Notes under the pieces: model-generated
What the model was told of the DNA's origin: nothing
The model's input: only the letters and a program-made list of their open reading frames with translations
Database searches by the model: none
From: Rahnella woolbedingensis
GTDB lineage: Bacteria; Pseudomonadota; Gammaproteobacteria; Enterobacterales; Enterobacteriaceae
DNA: 64,000 nt
Direction: 5' to 3'
NCBI RefSeq assembly: GCF_003602095.1
Contig: NZ_RAHH01000020.1
Coordinates: 1-64,000, forward strand
In this document: piece after piece, positions 1 to 8,314 of the stretch
How positions within the stretch are numbered: position 1 is the first letter of the stretch
Layout: each line of letters begins with the position of its first letter
Position numbers and translations under genes: made by a program

Positions 1-40
1 ATGCAAGGGAAGTGAGAGAAAAAAGGTCGAAATATCCTTT

Positions 41-76
41 AAAAAACAATGCTGGTCACCTTAAGTGACCAGCATT
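41..76 (-). terminator. Intrinsic terminator of the dipeptidase gene
   Basis: A perfect 12-bp stem (AATGCTGGTCAC with GTGACCAGCATT, 5-nt loop) is followed on the minus strand by GTTTTTT. It lies about 50 nt past the stop codon of the minus-strand dipeptidase gene, so it ends that transcript. Confidence 0.85.
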
Positions 77-124
77 AGCCCCTGGGGCTGCCTTTTCTTT
101 TGGGAAAACCGCCCTTTCAGACGC

Positions 125-1237
125 TCATTTGCCCCAGGTTCTTTCCAGAACGTTAATCCAGTTTTTATAGCAGATTTTCTCCAGCAAAGCCTGACCATAT
201 CCCGCTTTACGCAGTGCCTCTACCAGCACCGGTAATCCGCGTACGTCCTTCAAAAACGGTGCCATAGACGCCCCGTCAAAATCCGACCCGAACCCTACGC
301 CGTCTTCGCCCAGATGTTCAACCAGATAGTCCACGTGACGCACCATGATATCTGTGCCGGTATCGTCGCTGCGTTTGCCGTCTTCGCGCAGGAATGGCAC
401 CGCAAAGTTCAGTCCGACGAAACCGTTACTCTCTTTGATTGCACCAAGCTGTTTGTCTGTGAGGTTACGCGACTGCGGACAAATGCTGTAAGCATTGGAA
501 TGACTGGCCACCAGCGGCGAATCGCTCAGTTCGGCCACCTGCCAGAAGCCTTTTTCGTTCAGATGCGACAAATCAATCATGATGCGTTTCTGATTACACG
601 CTTTGATCAGCCGGATACCCGCGTCGGTCAGCCCCGGACCGGTGTCCGGCGACGTCTGATACTTGAACGGCACGCCTTCGCCGAAAATGTTCGGGCGACT
701 CCAGACCGGCCCGAGCGAGCGCAACCCCATGCTGTAAAGCACATCCAGATTATATAAATCCTCATCTATCGCTTCCGCCCCTTCGATATGCATAACCACA
801 GCTAATGCATGGTTATCCATTGACTCTGTGATTTCCTGCGCGGTACGACAAATTTTCACCTTTCCCTGCGACTGTTCTTCGATTCTGAGCAGGAACGCCA
901 TCATGCCAAATGTGACGTCACGTGCAAAATTGAAAGAAGGTGTCGGGGAAAAATCAGGATGCTTTTGAGTACCTTCCGGCAGAAAACGGGTGTCCACAGT
1001 ACGATCAGGCACGCCTTTTGCTAGATCTACTTCAGGAGTAGGCACCCAGGCGGCGAAAAGCCCGCCGGCAAAGCCTGCGTCACGACAGCGCGGCAGGTCT
1101 AATTGTCCGCTGGCGGGTCCCTGAAGGAATGTATGTGCAGGATCCTGACGATGTTCGTTCCAAAGTTGTAGCAAAACATCGTTATGTCCATCAAAAACCG
1201 GCATTAATTCTTCAGTTCCGTGCGCTACGTTATTCAT
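125..1237 (-). CDS. Membrane dipeptidase family (M19) peptidase
   Basis: A 370-residue zinc dipeptidase of the renal-dipeptidase family (peptidase M19). The metal-site pattern is visible: HxD at H18/D20 in DGHND, E152 in IEGAE, H225 in DLSH, H246 in SHS, and GSDFDG near the C-terminus. No signal peptide is seen, so the enzyme is probably cytoplasmic. M19 enzymes split dipeptides and often accept a D-residue at the C-terminal position. The gene is divergent from a dipeptide-type ABC importer and near a D-aminopeptidase-like hydrolase, so it probably processes imported dipeptides. The ATG at 1237 has AAAGGTAGACC upstream; an internal ATG at residue 12 is also possible. Family assignment is firm, substrate is inferred. 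Confidence 0.9.
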   Translation of the reverse strand: MNNVAHGTEELMPVFDGHNDVLLQLWNEHRQDPAHTFLQGPASGQLDLPRCRDAGFAGGLFAAWVPTPEVDLAKGVPDRTVDTRFLPEGTQKHPDFSPTPSFNFARDVTFGMMAFLLRIEEQSQGKVKICRTAQEITESMDNHALAVVMHIEGAEAIDEDLYNLDVLYSMGLRSLGPVWSRPNIFGEGVPFKYQTSPDTGPGLTDAGIRLIKACNQKRIMIDLSHLNEKGFWQVAELSDSPLVASHSNAYSICPQSRNLTDKQLGAIKESNGFVGLNFAVPFLREDGKRSDDTGTDIMVRHVDYLVEHLGEDGVGFGSDFDGASMAPFLKDVRGLPVLVEALRKAGYGQALLEKICYKNWINVLERTWGK

Positions 1238-1294
1238 AAAAAAGGTCTACCTTTGATTGAGCATGACTAAGACAACGGAGATTTGTTCAGCCAG

Positions 1295-1373
1295 GGTGCA
1301 CTCACACTGTGAAATTGCACCAGGAGAGAACAAGCACAGTACGCTTCACATTAGTTTTTTCGATATGAAGCGT
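1295..1373. promoter_or_regulatory. Divergent promoter region with two inverted repeats
   Basis: The roughly 250-nt gap between the divergent dipeptidase and importer genes holds two dyads. The first is GGTGCA-N15-TGCACC (1295-1321), with TCACACTGTGA nested inside it. The second is ACGCTTCA-N17-TGAAGCGT (1341-1373). Their position suits operators for a local regulator that is not encoded in the window. The dyads are seen; the function is inferred. Confidence 0.4.
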
Positions 1374-1487
1374 CGGGTTGTGTAAAGCAACGGTTTTTCA
1401 TTTAAGCCAGTTGTCCGGAGTTTAGTCAAGGGTTGGCCAACGTGATTTTTAATTTTACTTTTATATATCAACACGATGGGAGTAGTT

Positions 1488-3083
1488 ATGGTTACCAGGC
1501 GTCAATTTGTTACCGGTTTTTCCGCAATACCTGTTCTGTCCTACCTGAAATTCGATGCAGTCTTTGCCGCCACGCCAGCGTCAATTCTGGTGATGGCTAT
1601 CCAGCTCGATATCATTACCAGCCTTGATCCGCATGAAAGTTTCGAGTCCGTGGGCAGTGAAATTACCGGCAATATGTATCAGCAACTGGTGAAACCCAAA
1701 CTGGCCTCCCCTGATGAAATCGAAGGCGATTTAGCGGTTTCGTGGACCGCTTCCGACGATAAAAAAACCTTCACCTTCAAACTGGATCCGAAAGCCAAAT
1801 GGGCCGACGGCAAACCGGTCACCGCCGAAGACGCGGCGTTTTCCCTGCAACGCGTGGTGAAACTCGACAAGAGCCCGGCCTACATCATCAATCAGTTTGG
1901 CTATACCAAAGATAACGTCGACAGCCTGATAACAGCCCCTGACGCCGAAACGCTGGTGATTAGGACCACTGAACCGGCATCCGAATCCTTCCTGCTGTAT
2001 TGCCTGACCGCAAACGTCGGCAGCATCGTGCAGAAATCGGCCTGCCTGGCCAATCAGGCGGGTGACGATTTAGGTAATGCCTGGCTGAAGAAAAACAGCG
2101 CCGGTTCCGGTGCGTTCAAACTGCGCGACTGGAAAGTCAGCGAGTCCGTGATTCTGGAGAGCAATAAAAACAACCCGCACGCGGGCAAAATCCAGCGCAT
2201 CATCATGCGTCACATCATCGACCCGTCTGCCCAGCTGTTAATGCTGCAAAAGGGCGATATCGATATCGCACGTAACCTGACCACTGAACAGCTTCGCCCG
2301 CTGATGAAGGACAAAAACTTCACGCTGGTACAGAAAGGGATTGCCGGCACCTTTATGTTGTCCGCTAATACCGCGCACCCGAATCTTGCCAAACCGCAGG
2401 TCTGGCAGGCGATCAAATGGGCAATCGATTACGAAAACATTCAGCAGCATATCGTGCCGCTGACGCACAAAATCCATCAGAGCTTCCTGCCGGAAGGCTT
2501 CCCGGCAGCGGTGAATACCATCATGTACAAACGTGATGTGGCAAAATCCAAAGCGCTGCTGGCCGAAGCCGGTTTCCCGAACGGTTTTGAAATCACGCTG
2601 GATCACTATTCCGCTTCACCTTCTTCCGACATCGTGCAGGCATTACAGTCAAACCTCGCTGAAGTCGGGATTAAGGTCACGCTGCTGGCCGCAGAAAGCC
2701 GTCAGGTGCTGACCAAAATGCGTGCCCGCCAGCAGCAACTGGCGATGACTCAGTGGGGCGCAGATTACTTTGACCCGAACTCGAACGCCGAAGCCTTCTG
2801 CAGCAATCCGGATAACACCGACAAAGCCAAGAGCCGCACGCTGGCATGGCGTTGCAGCTGGCAGGATAAAGAGATCTCAGACCTCAGCACCAAAGCACTG
2901 AAAGAGTCAGATCCGGCCACCCGCATCAAGCTTTATGAAGAGTTGCAGACCAAACATATGGAAAACAGCCCGTTTGCCATCATGCTGCAACCCACCATGA
3001 CCGCCGCCTGCCGTAACGTGATTTCCGGCGTGGTATTAACAGTAATGAGCACCAGCCCTTACGAGAAGGTTGTTAAAGCGTGA
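1488..3083 (+). CDS. ABC transporter substrate-binding protein, dipeptide/oligopeptide family
   Basis: A periplasmic binding protein of the SBP_bac_5 (DppA/OppA) family, 531 residues. It begins with a twin-arginine-like signal (MVTRRQFVTGF then a hydrophobic stretch and an FAA cleavage site near residue 28). The body shows family hallmarks: an early SLDPHES region, a WADGKPVTAEDAAFSL block and a late ADYFDPNS block. The ATG at 1488 is preferred over one 12 nt upstream because GGGAG lies 5 nt before it. It is the first gene of a five-gene importer operon, and its stop overlaps the next start. The ligand is not readable from the sequence; the neighbouring peptidases point to short peptides, possibly with D-residues. 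Confidence 0.9.
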   Translation: MVTRRQFVTGFSAIPVLSYLKFDAVFAATPASILVMAIQLDIITSLDPHESFESVGSEITGNMYQQLVKPKLASPDEIEGDLAVSWTASDDKKTFTFKLDPKAKWADGKPVTAEDAAFSLQRVVKLDKSPAYIINQFGYTKDNVDSLITAPDAETLVIRTTEPASESFLLYCLTANVGSIVQKSACLANQAGDDLGNAWLKKNSAGSGAFKLRDWKVSESVILESNKNNPHAGKIQRIIMRHIIDPSAQLLMLQKGDIDIARNLTTEQLRPLMKDKNFTLVQKGIAGTFMLSANTAHPNLAKPQVWQAIKWAIDYENIQQHIVPLTHKIHQSFLPEGFPAAVNTIMYKRDVAKSKALLAEAGFPNGFEITLDHYSASPSSDIVQALQSNLAEVGIKVTLLAAESRQVLTKMRARQQQLAMTQWGADYFDPNSNAEAFCSNPDNTDKAKSRTLAWRCSWQDKEISDLSTKALKESDPATRIKLYEELQTKHMENSPFAIMLQPTMTAACRNVISGVVLTVMSTSPYEKVVKA

Positions 3084-4096
3084 TGAGCAAGAGACTCAAA
3101 GGATTTCTGAGTACCTGCATCAGCGTTTGTCTTACTTTGTTTGGTCTGTCGGTAGTGACTTTTTTCATCGGTCGCGTGATGCCGACGGACCCGGTTCTGG
3201 CTGCGGTTGGCGATAACGCCCCGCAGGCAGTCGTCGAACGGGTTCGTCATGAAATGGGGCTGGATCAGCCCCTCTGGATGCAGTTTTTCCATTATCTCAG
3301 TCAGGTGTTTCACGGTGATTTAGGCCGTTCCGCCCTGACTTCCAATCTGGTCACCACCGATATCGCCCGCTTTTTCCCGGCCACGCTGGAACTGGCGACA
3401 GCAGCGATCATTATTGCGGCCATTATTGGCATTCCCCTGGGTGTCTGGGCGGCAACGCGTCAGGGCAGCTGGATTGACCAGACCATCCGCGTGGTGTGTC
3501 TGGCCGGTCACTCCCTGCCGGTGTTCGTGCTGGCGCTGCTCAGCCTGCTGATTTTCTACTCTGCGCTGGGTATCGCGCCGGGGCCGGGACGTCAGGACAT
3601 CATTTATCAGGACATGATCCCGCAGGTCACCGGTTTGCTGACCGTCGATTCTCTGCTAGCCGGTGACCTGGGCGCATTCCGGGATGCCCTCGCGCACATG
3701 GCTCAGCCAGTGCTGATACTGGCGTATTTCAGCATGGCCTACATCACCCGCATGACCCGTACCTTTATGCTTAACGCGCTCGGCGGCGAATATGTGGTAA
3801 CCGCCCGCGCCAAAGGGCTTTCTGCACAGCGCGTCATCTGGAAACATGCTTTCCCGACCGTCGGCGTGCAGCTAATTACCGTTCTTGCACTGACGTATGC
3901 CGGTTTGCTGGAAGGCGCGGTGGTCACTGAAAACGTGTTCTCCTGGCCCGGCCTCGGACAATATCTCACCGTCTCGCTGATGAATGCGGATATGAACCCG
4001 GTGATCGGCTCCACGCTGCTGATTGGCGCAATTTATGTGCTGCTCAACCTGCTGGCCGACCTTCTCTACCGACTATTGGATCCCCGCGTAAAATGA
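3083..4096 (+). CDS. ABC transporter permease, DppB type
   Basis: Inner-membrane permease of the DppB/OppB family, 337 residues. An N-terminal transmembrane helix (about 10-30) precedes the conserved DPVLAAVGDNAP and MGLDQPLW region, then about five more helices. The cytoplasmic coupling loop reads EYVVTARAKGL, the EAA motif that contacts the ATPase subunits. Start and upstream stop overlap as TGATG, indicating translational coupling with the binding-protein gene. The next gene starts inside the last codons. It pairs with the DppC-type subunit to form the channel. Confidence 0.92.
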   Translation: MSKRLKGFLSTCISVCLTLFGLSVVTFFIGRVMPTDPVLAAVGDNAPQAVVERVRHEMGLDQPLWMQFFHYLSQVFHGDLGRSALTSNLVTTDIARFFPATLELATAAIIIAAIIGIPLGVWAATRQGSWIDQTIRVVCLAGHSLPVFVLALLSLLIFYSALGIAPGPGRQDIIYQDMIPQVTGLLTVDSLLAGDLGAFRDALAHMAQPVLILAYFSMAYITRMTRTFMLNALGGEYVVTARAKGLSAQRVIWKHAFPTVGVQLITVLALTYAGLLEGAVVTENVFSWPGLGQYLTVSLMNADMNPVIGSTLLIGAIYVLLNLLADLLYRLLDPRVK

Positions 4097-5019
4097 GCAC
4101 TCTTCCGGTCACACCTCAACCCCGCGCGGGCAGCCGCGCCTGGCTGCTGGCAGATACGCCGCATACCCGGACGCAAGCCGTCTGGGGACGCCGTTACCGC
4201 ATCTGGCTTGGCCTGCGCAAAAATCCGCTGGCCGTCACCGGCCTGTTCACTGTACTTATCGTGTTGCTGATTTCAATTTGTGCACCGTGGCTGACCAGCT
4301 ACGATCCGGGCGCGCAGGACTTAGCACATCGGTTGGCGAAACCCTCTTCCCTGCACTGGCTGGGCACCGATGAGCTGGGGCGCGACACCCTGAGCCGTAT
4401 TCTTTATGGCGGACGCATCACGCTCGGAATGGTGATTATTGTGGTGGCAATTGTCGCCCCGCTCGGCCTGCTGATTGGCTGCGTGGCCGGTTATGCCGGC
4501 GGATTACTTGACCGTATTCTGATGCGCATAACTGACATCTTTCTGGCATTCCCGCGTCTGATCCTGGCTCTGGCCTTTGTCGCTGCGCTCAAACCCGGTA
4601 TCGAAAGCGCCATTCTGGCGATCGCTCTCACTGCCTGGCCGCCGTATGCCCGTCTCGCCCGCGCCGAAACCATGCAGGTGCGCGGCACAGATTATATTGC
4701 CGCCTGCCGTCTGACCGGCGCGACACCGACGCGTATTGTGCTGCGCCATATCATGCCGCTGTGCGTGCCAAGTCTGGTGGTGCGTATCACGCTGGATATG
4801 AGTTCGATCATAATCACCGCCGCCAGCCTCGGCTTTCTCGGGATGGGCGCACAACCCCCGTCACCGGAATGGGGCGCGATGATAGCCACCGCACGCCGTT
4901 TCCTGTTCAGCGAATGGTGGGTGCCGCTGATCCCGGCCATTGCGATTTTCGTCACTTCACTGGCGTTCAACTTCCTGGGCGACGGCCTGCGCGACGTCCT
5001 CGATCCTAAGGAGAAATGA
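4093..5019 (+). CDS. ABC transporter permease, DppC type
   Basis: Second permease subunit of the peptide importer, 308 residues. An extended cytoplasmic N-terminus is followed by a helix at about 50-70 and the DppC signature HWLGTDELGRDTLSRILYGGR. A coupling loop (RGTDYIAACRLTGA) lies near residues 197-210. The ATG overlaps the DppB-type stop codon (ATGA), so the two channel subunits are translationally coupled. Family assignment rests on the motif order and length, both typical of DppC/OppC. Confidence 0.92.
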   Translation: MSTLPVTPQPRAGSRAWLLADTPHTRTQAVWGRRYRIWLGLRKNPLAVTGLFTVLIVLLISICAPWLTSYDPGAQDLAHRLAKPSSLHWLGTDELGRDTLSRILYGGRITLGMVIIVVAIVAPLGLLIGCVAGYAGGLLDRILMRITDIFLAFPRLILALAFVAALKPGIESAILAIALTAWPPYARLARAETMQVRGTDYIAACRLTGATPTRIVLRHIMPLCVPSLVVRITLDMSSIIITAASLGFLGMGAQPPSPEWGAMIATARRFLFSEWWVPLIPAIAIFVTSLAFNFLGDGLRDVLDPKEK

Positions 5020-5849
5020 TGCTGGTTGATATCAAAGATCTGCATATTACCTTCCAGACCAACAGCGGCAGTTTCGACGCAGTTCGCGGCGTATCGCTGT
5101 CTCTGGGCAAAGAAAAGTTCGGTATTGTCGGCGAAAGCGGATCGGGGAAATCCCTGACCGCACGCTGTCTGATGAACCTGCTGCCCTCAAGCGCAAAATG
5201 CCGCGCCGAAACCCTGTCCTTCGACGGTATCGACCTGCGTAATGCCAGTGAAAAACAGATGCGCCAGATACGCGGCAAACGCGTCGGCTTCATTTTGCAG
5301 GATCCGAAATATTCGCTGAATCCGGTAATGCCGGTTGGCAAACAGGTGGCGGAAGCCTGGCAGACGCATAAAGGCGGTTCGAAAAAGCAGGCGATGAACG
5401 CCGCCATAGAACTACTGGATCAGGTGCGTATCCGCGATCCGCATAAAGTCGCCGAACGTTACGCTCATGAAGTTTCCGGCGGTATGGGACAGCGCGTGAT
5501 GATCGCCATGATGCTGGCCCCGGATCCGGAACTGATGATTGCCGATGAACCGACCAGCGCGCTGGATGCCACCGTGCAGGCGGAGATTTTGCGTCTGCTC
5601 GACGACCTGGTGTCCAGTCGCGGCATGGGACTGATTCTGATCAGTCACGATTTGCCGCTGGTGTCCAAATTCTGCGACCGCGTGGCCGTGATGTATGCCG
5701 GCCGTATTGTCGAAACGTTACAGGCCGGTGATTTGCTCAAGGCACAACATCCTTACACGCGCGGGCTGCTGGAATGTCTGCCGTCGCTGAAACATCCGCG
5801 CGACAGACTGCCGGTTCTGGTGCGTGACGAAGCGTGGAAAATCTCATGA
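5019..5849 (+). CDS. ABC transporter ATP-binding protein, DppD type
   Basis: ATPase subunit of the peptide importer, 276 residues. It has Walker A GESGSGKS, the signature region EVSGGMGQRV (GGMGQ replacing the common GGQ-type run), Walker B LMIADEPTSALD and the switch histidine in ISHDL. It is shorter than canonical DppD (about 330), lacking most of the C-terminal Cys-rich oligopeptide/dipeptide extension, although HPYTRGLLECLPSL is still present. Tandem ATG codons occur; the second is used here because AAGGAG lies 5 nt before it. It overlaps both flanking genes. Confidence 0.9.
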   Translation: MLVDIKDLHITFQTNSGSFDAVRGVSLSLGKEKFGIVGESGSGKSLTARCLMNLLPSSAKCRAETLSFDGIDLRNASEKQMRQIRGKRVGFILQDPKYSLNPVMPVGKQVAEAWQTHKGGSKKQAMNAAIELLDQVRIRDPHKVAERYAHEVSGGMGQRVMIAMMLAPDPELMIADEPTSALDATVQAEILRLLDDLVSSRGMGLILISHDLPLVSKFCDRVAVMYAGRIVETLQAGDLLKAQHPYTRGLLECLPSLKHPRDRLPVLVRDEAWKIS

Positions 5850-6631
5850 CTGACCAATCTCCTCTTTTCTATCAGAATTTAGATAACAGCAAAATTATTC
5901 TGAATAATCTGCGGATTGCTTTTGGCGATACCGAAGTGGTGAAAGGCGTGAGTTTCAGCGTCGCACCGGGTGAATGCTTCGGAATTGTTGGCGAAAGCGG
6001 CTCGGGAAAATCCACCATTTTACGTGCGCTGGCCGGACTAAATCAGTCCTGGTCGGGCGAAATGGTGATTGGCGGTGAAGATCAGCTGCCGGTTAGGCAG
6101 AAGCGCTTTTTCCGCCGCGTGCAGATGGTGTTTCAGGATCCGTATGGCTCGCTGCATCCCCGCCAGACCATCGACCGCATTCTCAGCGAACCACTGATCG
6201 TTCATGGTTTTCTCAATATTGAGAAGCGGATAACCGACGCCCTGAGCGAAGTGGGTCTGCCACAGGCGGTACGTTTTCGCTTTCCGCATCAGCTTTCCGG
6301 TGGACAGCGTCAGCGTGTCGCCATTGCGCGGGCAATGATTTCGGAGCCAGAAATTTTACTGCTCGATGAGCCCACCTCAGCGCTGGATGTCTCGGTACAG
6401 GCGGAGATCCTCAACCTGTTAAGCGACCTGCGTGAACGGCGGAAACTGACTTTTATTCTCGTCAGCCACAATCTGGCCGTAGTAACGCATCTTTGCACCA
6501 GCATTGGTGTGATGATTGGTGGTGAAATGGTCGAGCTTCTGAGCGCAGACGATTTACGGACGGGCAACGTCACCCATCCGCATACAGTAGAATTACGATC
6601 GTTAAGTCTCAGTTTAGAGGAGCCCGAATAA
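5846..6631 (+). CDS. ABC transporter ATP-binding protein, DppF type
   Basis: Second ATPase subunit of the importer, 261 residues. Walker A GESGSGKST, signature QLSGGQRQRVAIARA, Walker B ILLLDEPTSALD and switch H in VSHNL are all present. The protein is short for DppF (usually about 330), ending shortly after HPHTVELRSLSLS. The ATG overlaps the DppD-type stop (ATGA). An upstream in-frame GTG (5834) is less likely. Together the five genes form a complete importer with two permeases and two distinct ATPases. Confidence 0.9.
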   Translation: MTDQSPLFYQNLDNSKIILNNLRIAFGDTEVVKGVSFSVAPGECFGIVGESGSGKSTILRALAGLNQSWSGEMVIGGEDQLPVRQKRFFRRVQMVFQDPYGSLHPRQTIDRILSEPLIVHGFLNIEKRITDALSEVGLPQAVRFRFPHQLSGGQRQRVAIARAMISEPEILLLDEPTSALDVSVQAEILNLLSDLRERRKLTFILVSHNLAVVTHLCTSIGVMIGGEMVELLSADDLRTGNVTHPHTVELRSLSLSLEEPE

Positions 6632-6664
6632 TCGTTGCACAAACCGACATCATTCCGGTCTCAC

Positions 6665-6681
6665 GGGCAGTCAGACTGCCC
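6665..6681 (+). terminator. Short hairpin between importer and hydrolase genes
   Basis: GGGCAGT-CAG-ACTGCCC forms a 7-bp stem followed by TCTTATTC, a poor T-run. It could partly terminate or attenuate transcription from the importer operon into the serine hydrolase gene. Confidence 0.4.
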
Positions 6682-6716
6682 TCTTATTCACTGATAAACA
6701 GTCTGTGGAGATTCTA

Positions 6717-8252
6717 ATGACCTCTGATTTACAGTGGCAAACCGCTGAGGCGACAGCAAAACGCATTACTCAACACTGGGACAAACCCGGTGAGCCCGGC
6801 GGGGCAATCACTCTTTTTGACAGCAAAACACTGCGCGGTTTCGCCACCGGCGGCCTGGCCAATCTGACCACGTCCGAGCCGTTCAGCATGGATTCGGTGG
6901 TGCGTTATGCGTCCGTAACCAAGCATATTTTTGCGGCGCTGGCCTTACTGAAAAGTCATGCCGGACTTTCGCCGGATGATACCCTCGGTCAGTATTTACC
7001 TGAGCTGAAACCGCCGATGTCGCAGGTGACTATCGGTCAGGCGCTGGACATGACCGGCGGTTTACCTGATGTTCGCGAGACCCTCTCCCTGCTGGGAATT
7101 TCGGTTTATAACGTCAGCGACGCGGATGCGATTATGGCATTTCTGGCGCAGGACGGCGCTCTCAATTTCCCCGCTGGCACGGAGATTTCATACAGTAATA
7201 CCGGTTACCGGCTGGTGGAGGAAATCCTCCGGCGAAAAGGCATATTATTTGAAGATCTGCTGACAGAACACATCGCGCATCCGCTGGATATTACATTCCG
7301 CGCACCAGAAACCTGGTTTGATATTGTACCCAATCTGGTACCCGGTTACTGGCAGGACACCACCGGCTGGAAAACGGCCGCCGCCGGTTTGCATCTTTCC
7401 GCTTCCGGCAGTCTGACCGGCAGCGTACGTTCGCTTTCCGTCTGGCTGCAAAGTCTGCTGGCAAACAACGGACCGGGCGCAGGCGTGCTGAAAACGCTGA
7501 CCGCGCAGCGCCATCTGCAAGGCAATATCCCTTCCGCCTACGGGCTAGGCACGACCTCGTCGCAAATCGGGGAACATACTGTTTACGGCCACGGCGGTTC
7601 TCATGCCGGTTACAAAACCTATTTTCTCCTGCATCCTGAACTTGACGCAGGTATCGCGCTGGTCTCCAATCGTGAAGACACGACCGCCTATATGCACGCG
7701 CTGGAAGTCATGTCCGCATTGCTGGCATCACCGCTTCCCGCCCGCAGTAATGCATTGCCGGACGGACTTTATTCAAGCATCGCCGATCCTTACTGGCTGA
7801 AAGTCAGCAATGGCACCGCCAGCTATCTGGGTTCCGCCGATAATTTGTATCAGGGCGAAGACGTCGGTGAAGCCATTACGCTTTCGGCGCATATGCCCAT
7901 GCGCTTGCGCTGGAACGGTCAAGCCATTGAAGGTGAAATCGGCCATGCGCCACGTTACTTCCGGCCAATTGAACCCAACGACTGCCTGAAAATGGTTCAG
8001 GGCCGCTGGTATCATCCGGAATCAAAAGCCGCCTTTGATATCGACGGTGACAAGTTACGCATTGGTGTGGGAACACAGCGCGCCAGCGGACAGTTAACCT
8101 CGCTGGGTGCAGGACGCCTGCTGGTGGAATTACCCGACGGGCCGTGGAAGAAAACCTTTTGTCTTTATTTCCAGGGTTACAACGTAAAGCTAATTTCCAA
8201 CCGCAGCCGCGTATTGAATTTCTATCGGGAGGAATGTCGCAGCAGCTGGTAA
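6717..8252 (+). CDS. Serine hydrolase S12, D-aminopeptidase-like
   Basis: A penicillin-recognising serine hydrolase of 511 residues. The catalytic motifs are S66-V-T-K69, Y159-S-N161 and H292-G-G-S, followed by two C-terminal beta-rich regions (about 340-511). Motif spacing and total length match D-aminopeptidase (DAP) of Ochrobactrum anthropi, where S62, K65, Y153 and H287 are catalytic; DAP releases N-terminal D-residues from peptides. No signal peptide is seen, so it is likely cytoplasmic and would act on peptides brought in by the upstream importer. GGAG lies 6 nt before the ATG at 6717. S12 fold is certain. D-specificity is inferred; an esterase or another S12 peptidase is the alternative. 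Confidence 0.8.
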   Translation: MTSDLQWQTAEATAKRITQHWDKPGEPGGAITLFDSKTLRGFATGGLANLTTSEPFSMDSVVRYASVTKHIFAALALLKSHAGLSPDDTLGQYLPELKPPMSQVTIGQALDMTGGLPDVRETLSLLGISVYNVSDADAIMAFLAQDGALNFPAGTEISYSNTGYRLVEEILRRKGILFEDLLTEHIAHPLDITFRAPETWFDIVPNLVPGYWQDTTGWKTAAAGLHLSASGSLTGSVRSLSVWLQSLLANNGPGAGVLKTLTAQRHLQGNIPSAYGLGTTSSQIGEHTVYGHGGSHAGYKTYFLLHPELDAGIALVSNREDTTAYMHALEVMSALLASPLPARSNALPDGLYSSIADPYWLKVSNGTASYLGSADNLYQGEDVGEAITLSAHMPMRLRWNGQAIEGEIGHAPRYFRPIEPNDCLKMVQGRWYHPESKAAFDIDGDKLRIGVGTQRASGQLTSLGAGRLLVELPDGPWKKTFCLYFQGYNVKLISNRSRVLNFYREECRSSW

Positions 8253-8276
8253 ATTGACTGATAACCTCAAACGGAG

Positions 8277-8303
8277 CCGCCCCTCAGTCACAGCGAGGGG
8301 CGG
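8277..8303. terminator. Bidirectional hairpin between convergent genes
   Basis: CCGCCCCTC and GAGGGGCGG form a perfect 9-bp stem with a 9-nt loop. It lies between the plus-strand hydrolase and the minus-strand permease stop codons. The downstream T-run is weak on both strands. Confidence 0.6.
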
Positions 8304-8314
8304 TACTGCATGAG

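Noticed and set aside
1302-1312. CRP site TCACACTGTGA
   Set aside because: The half-sites are in the wrong order; CRP needs TGTGA-N6-TCACA.
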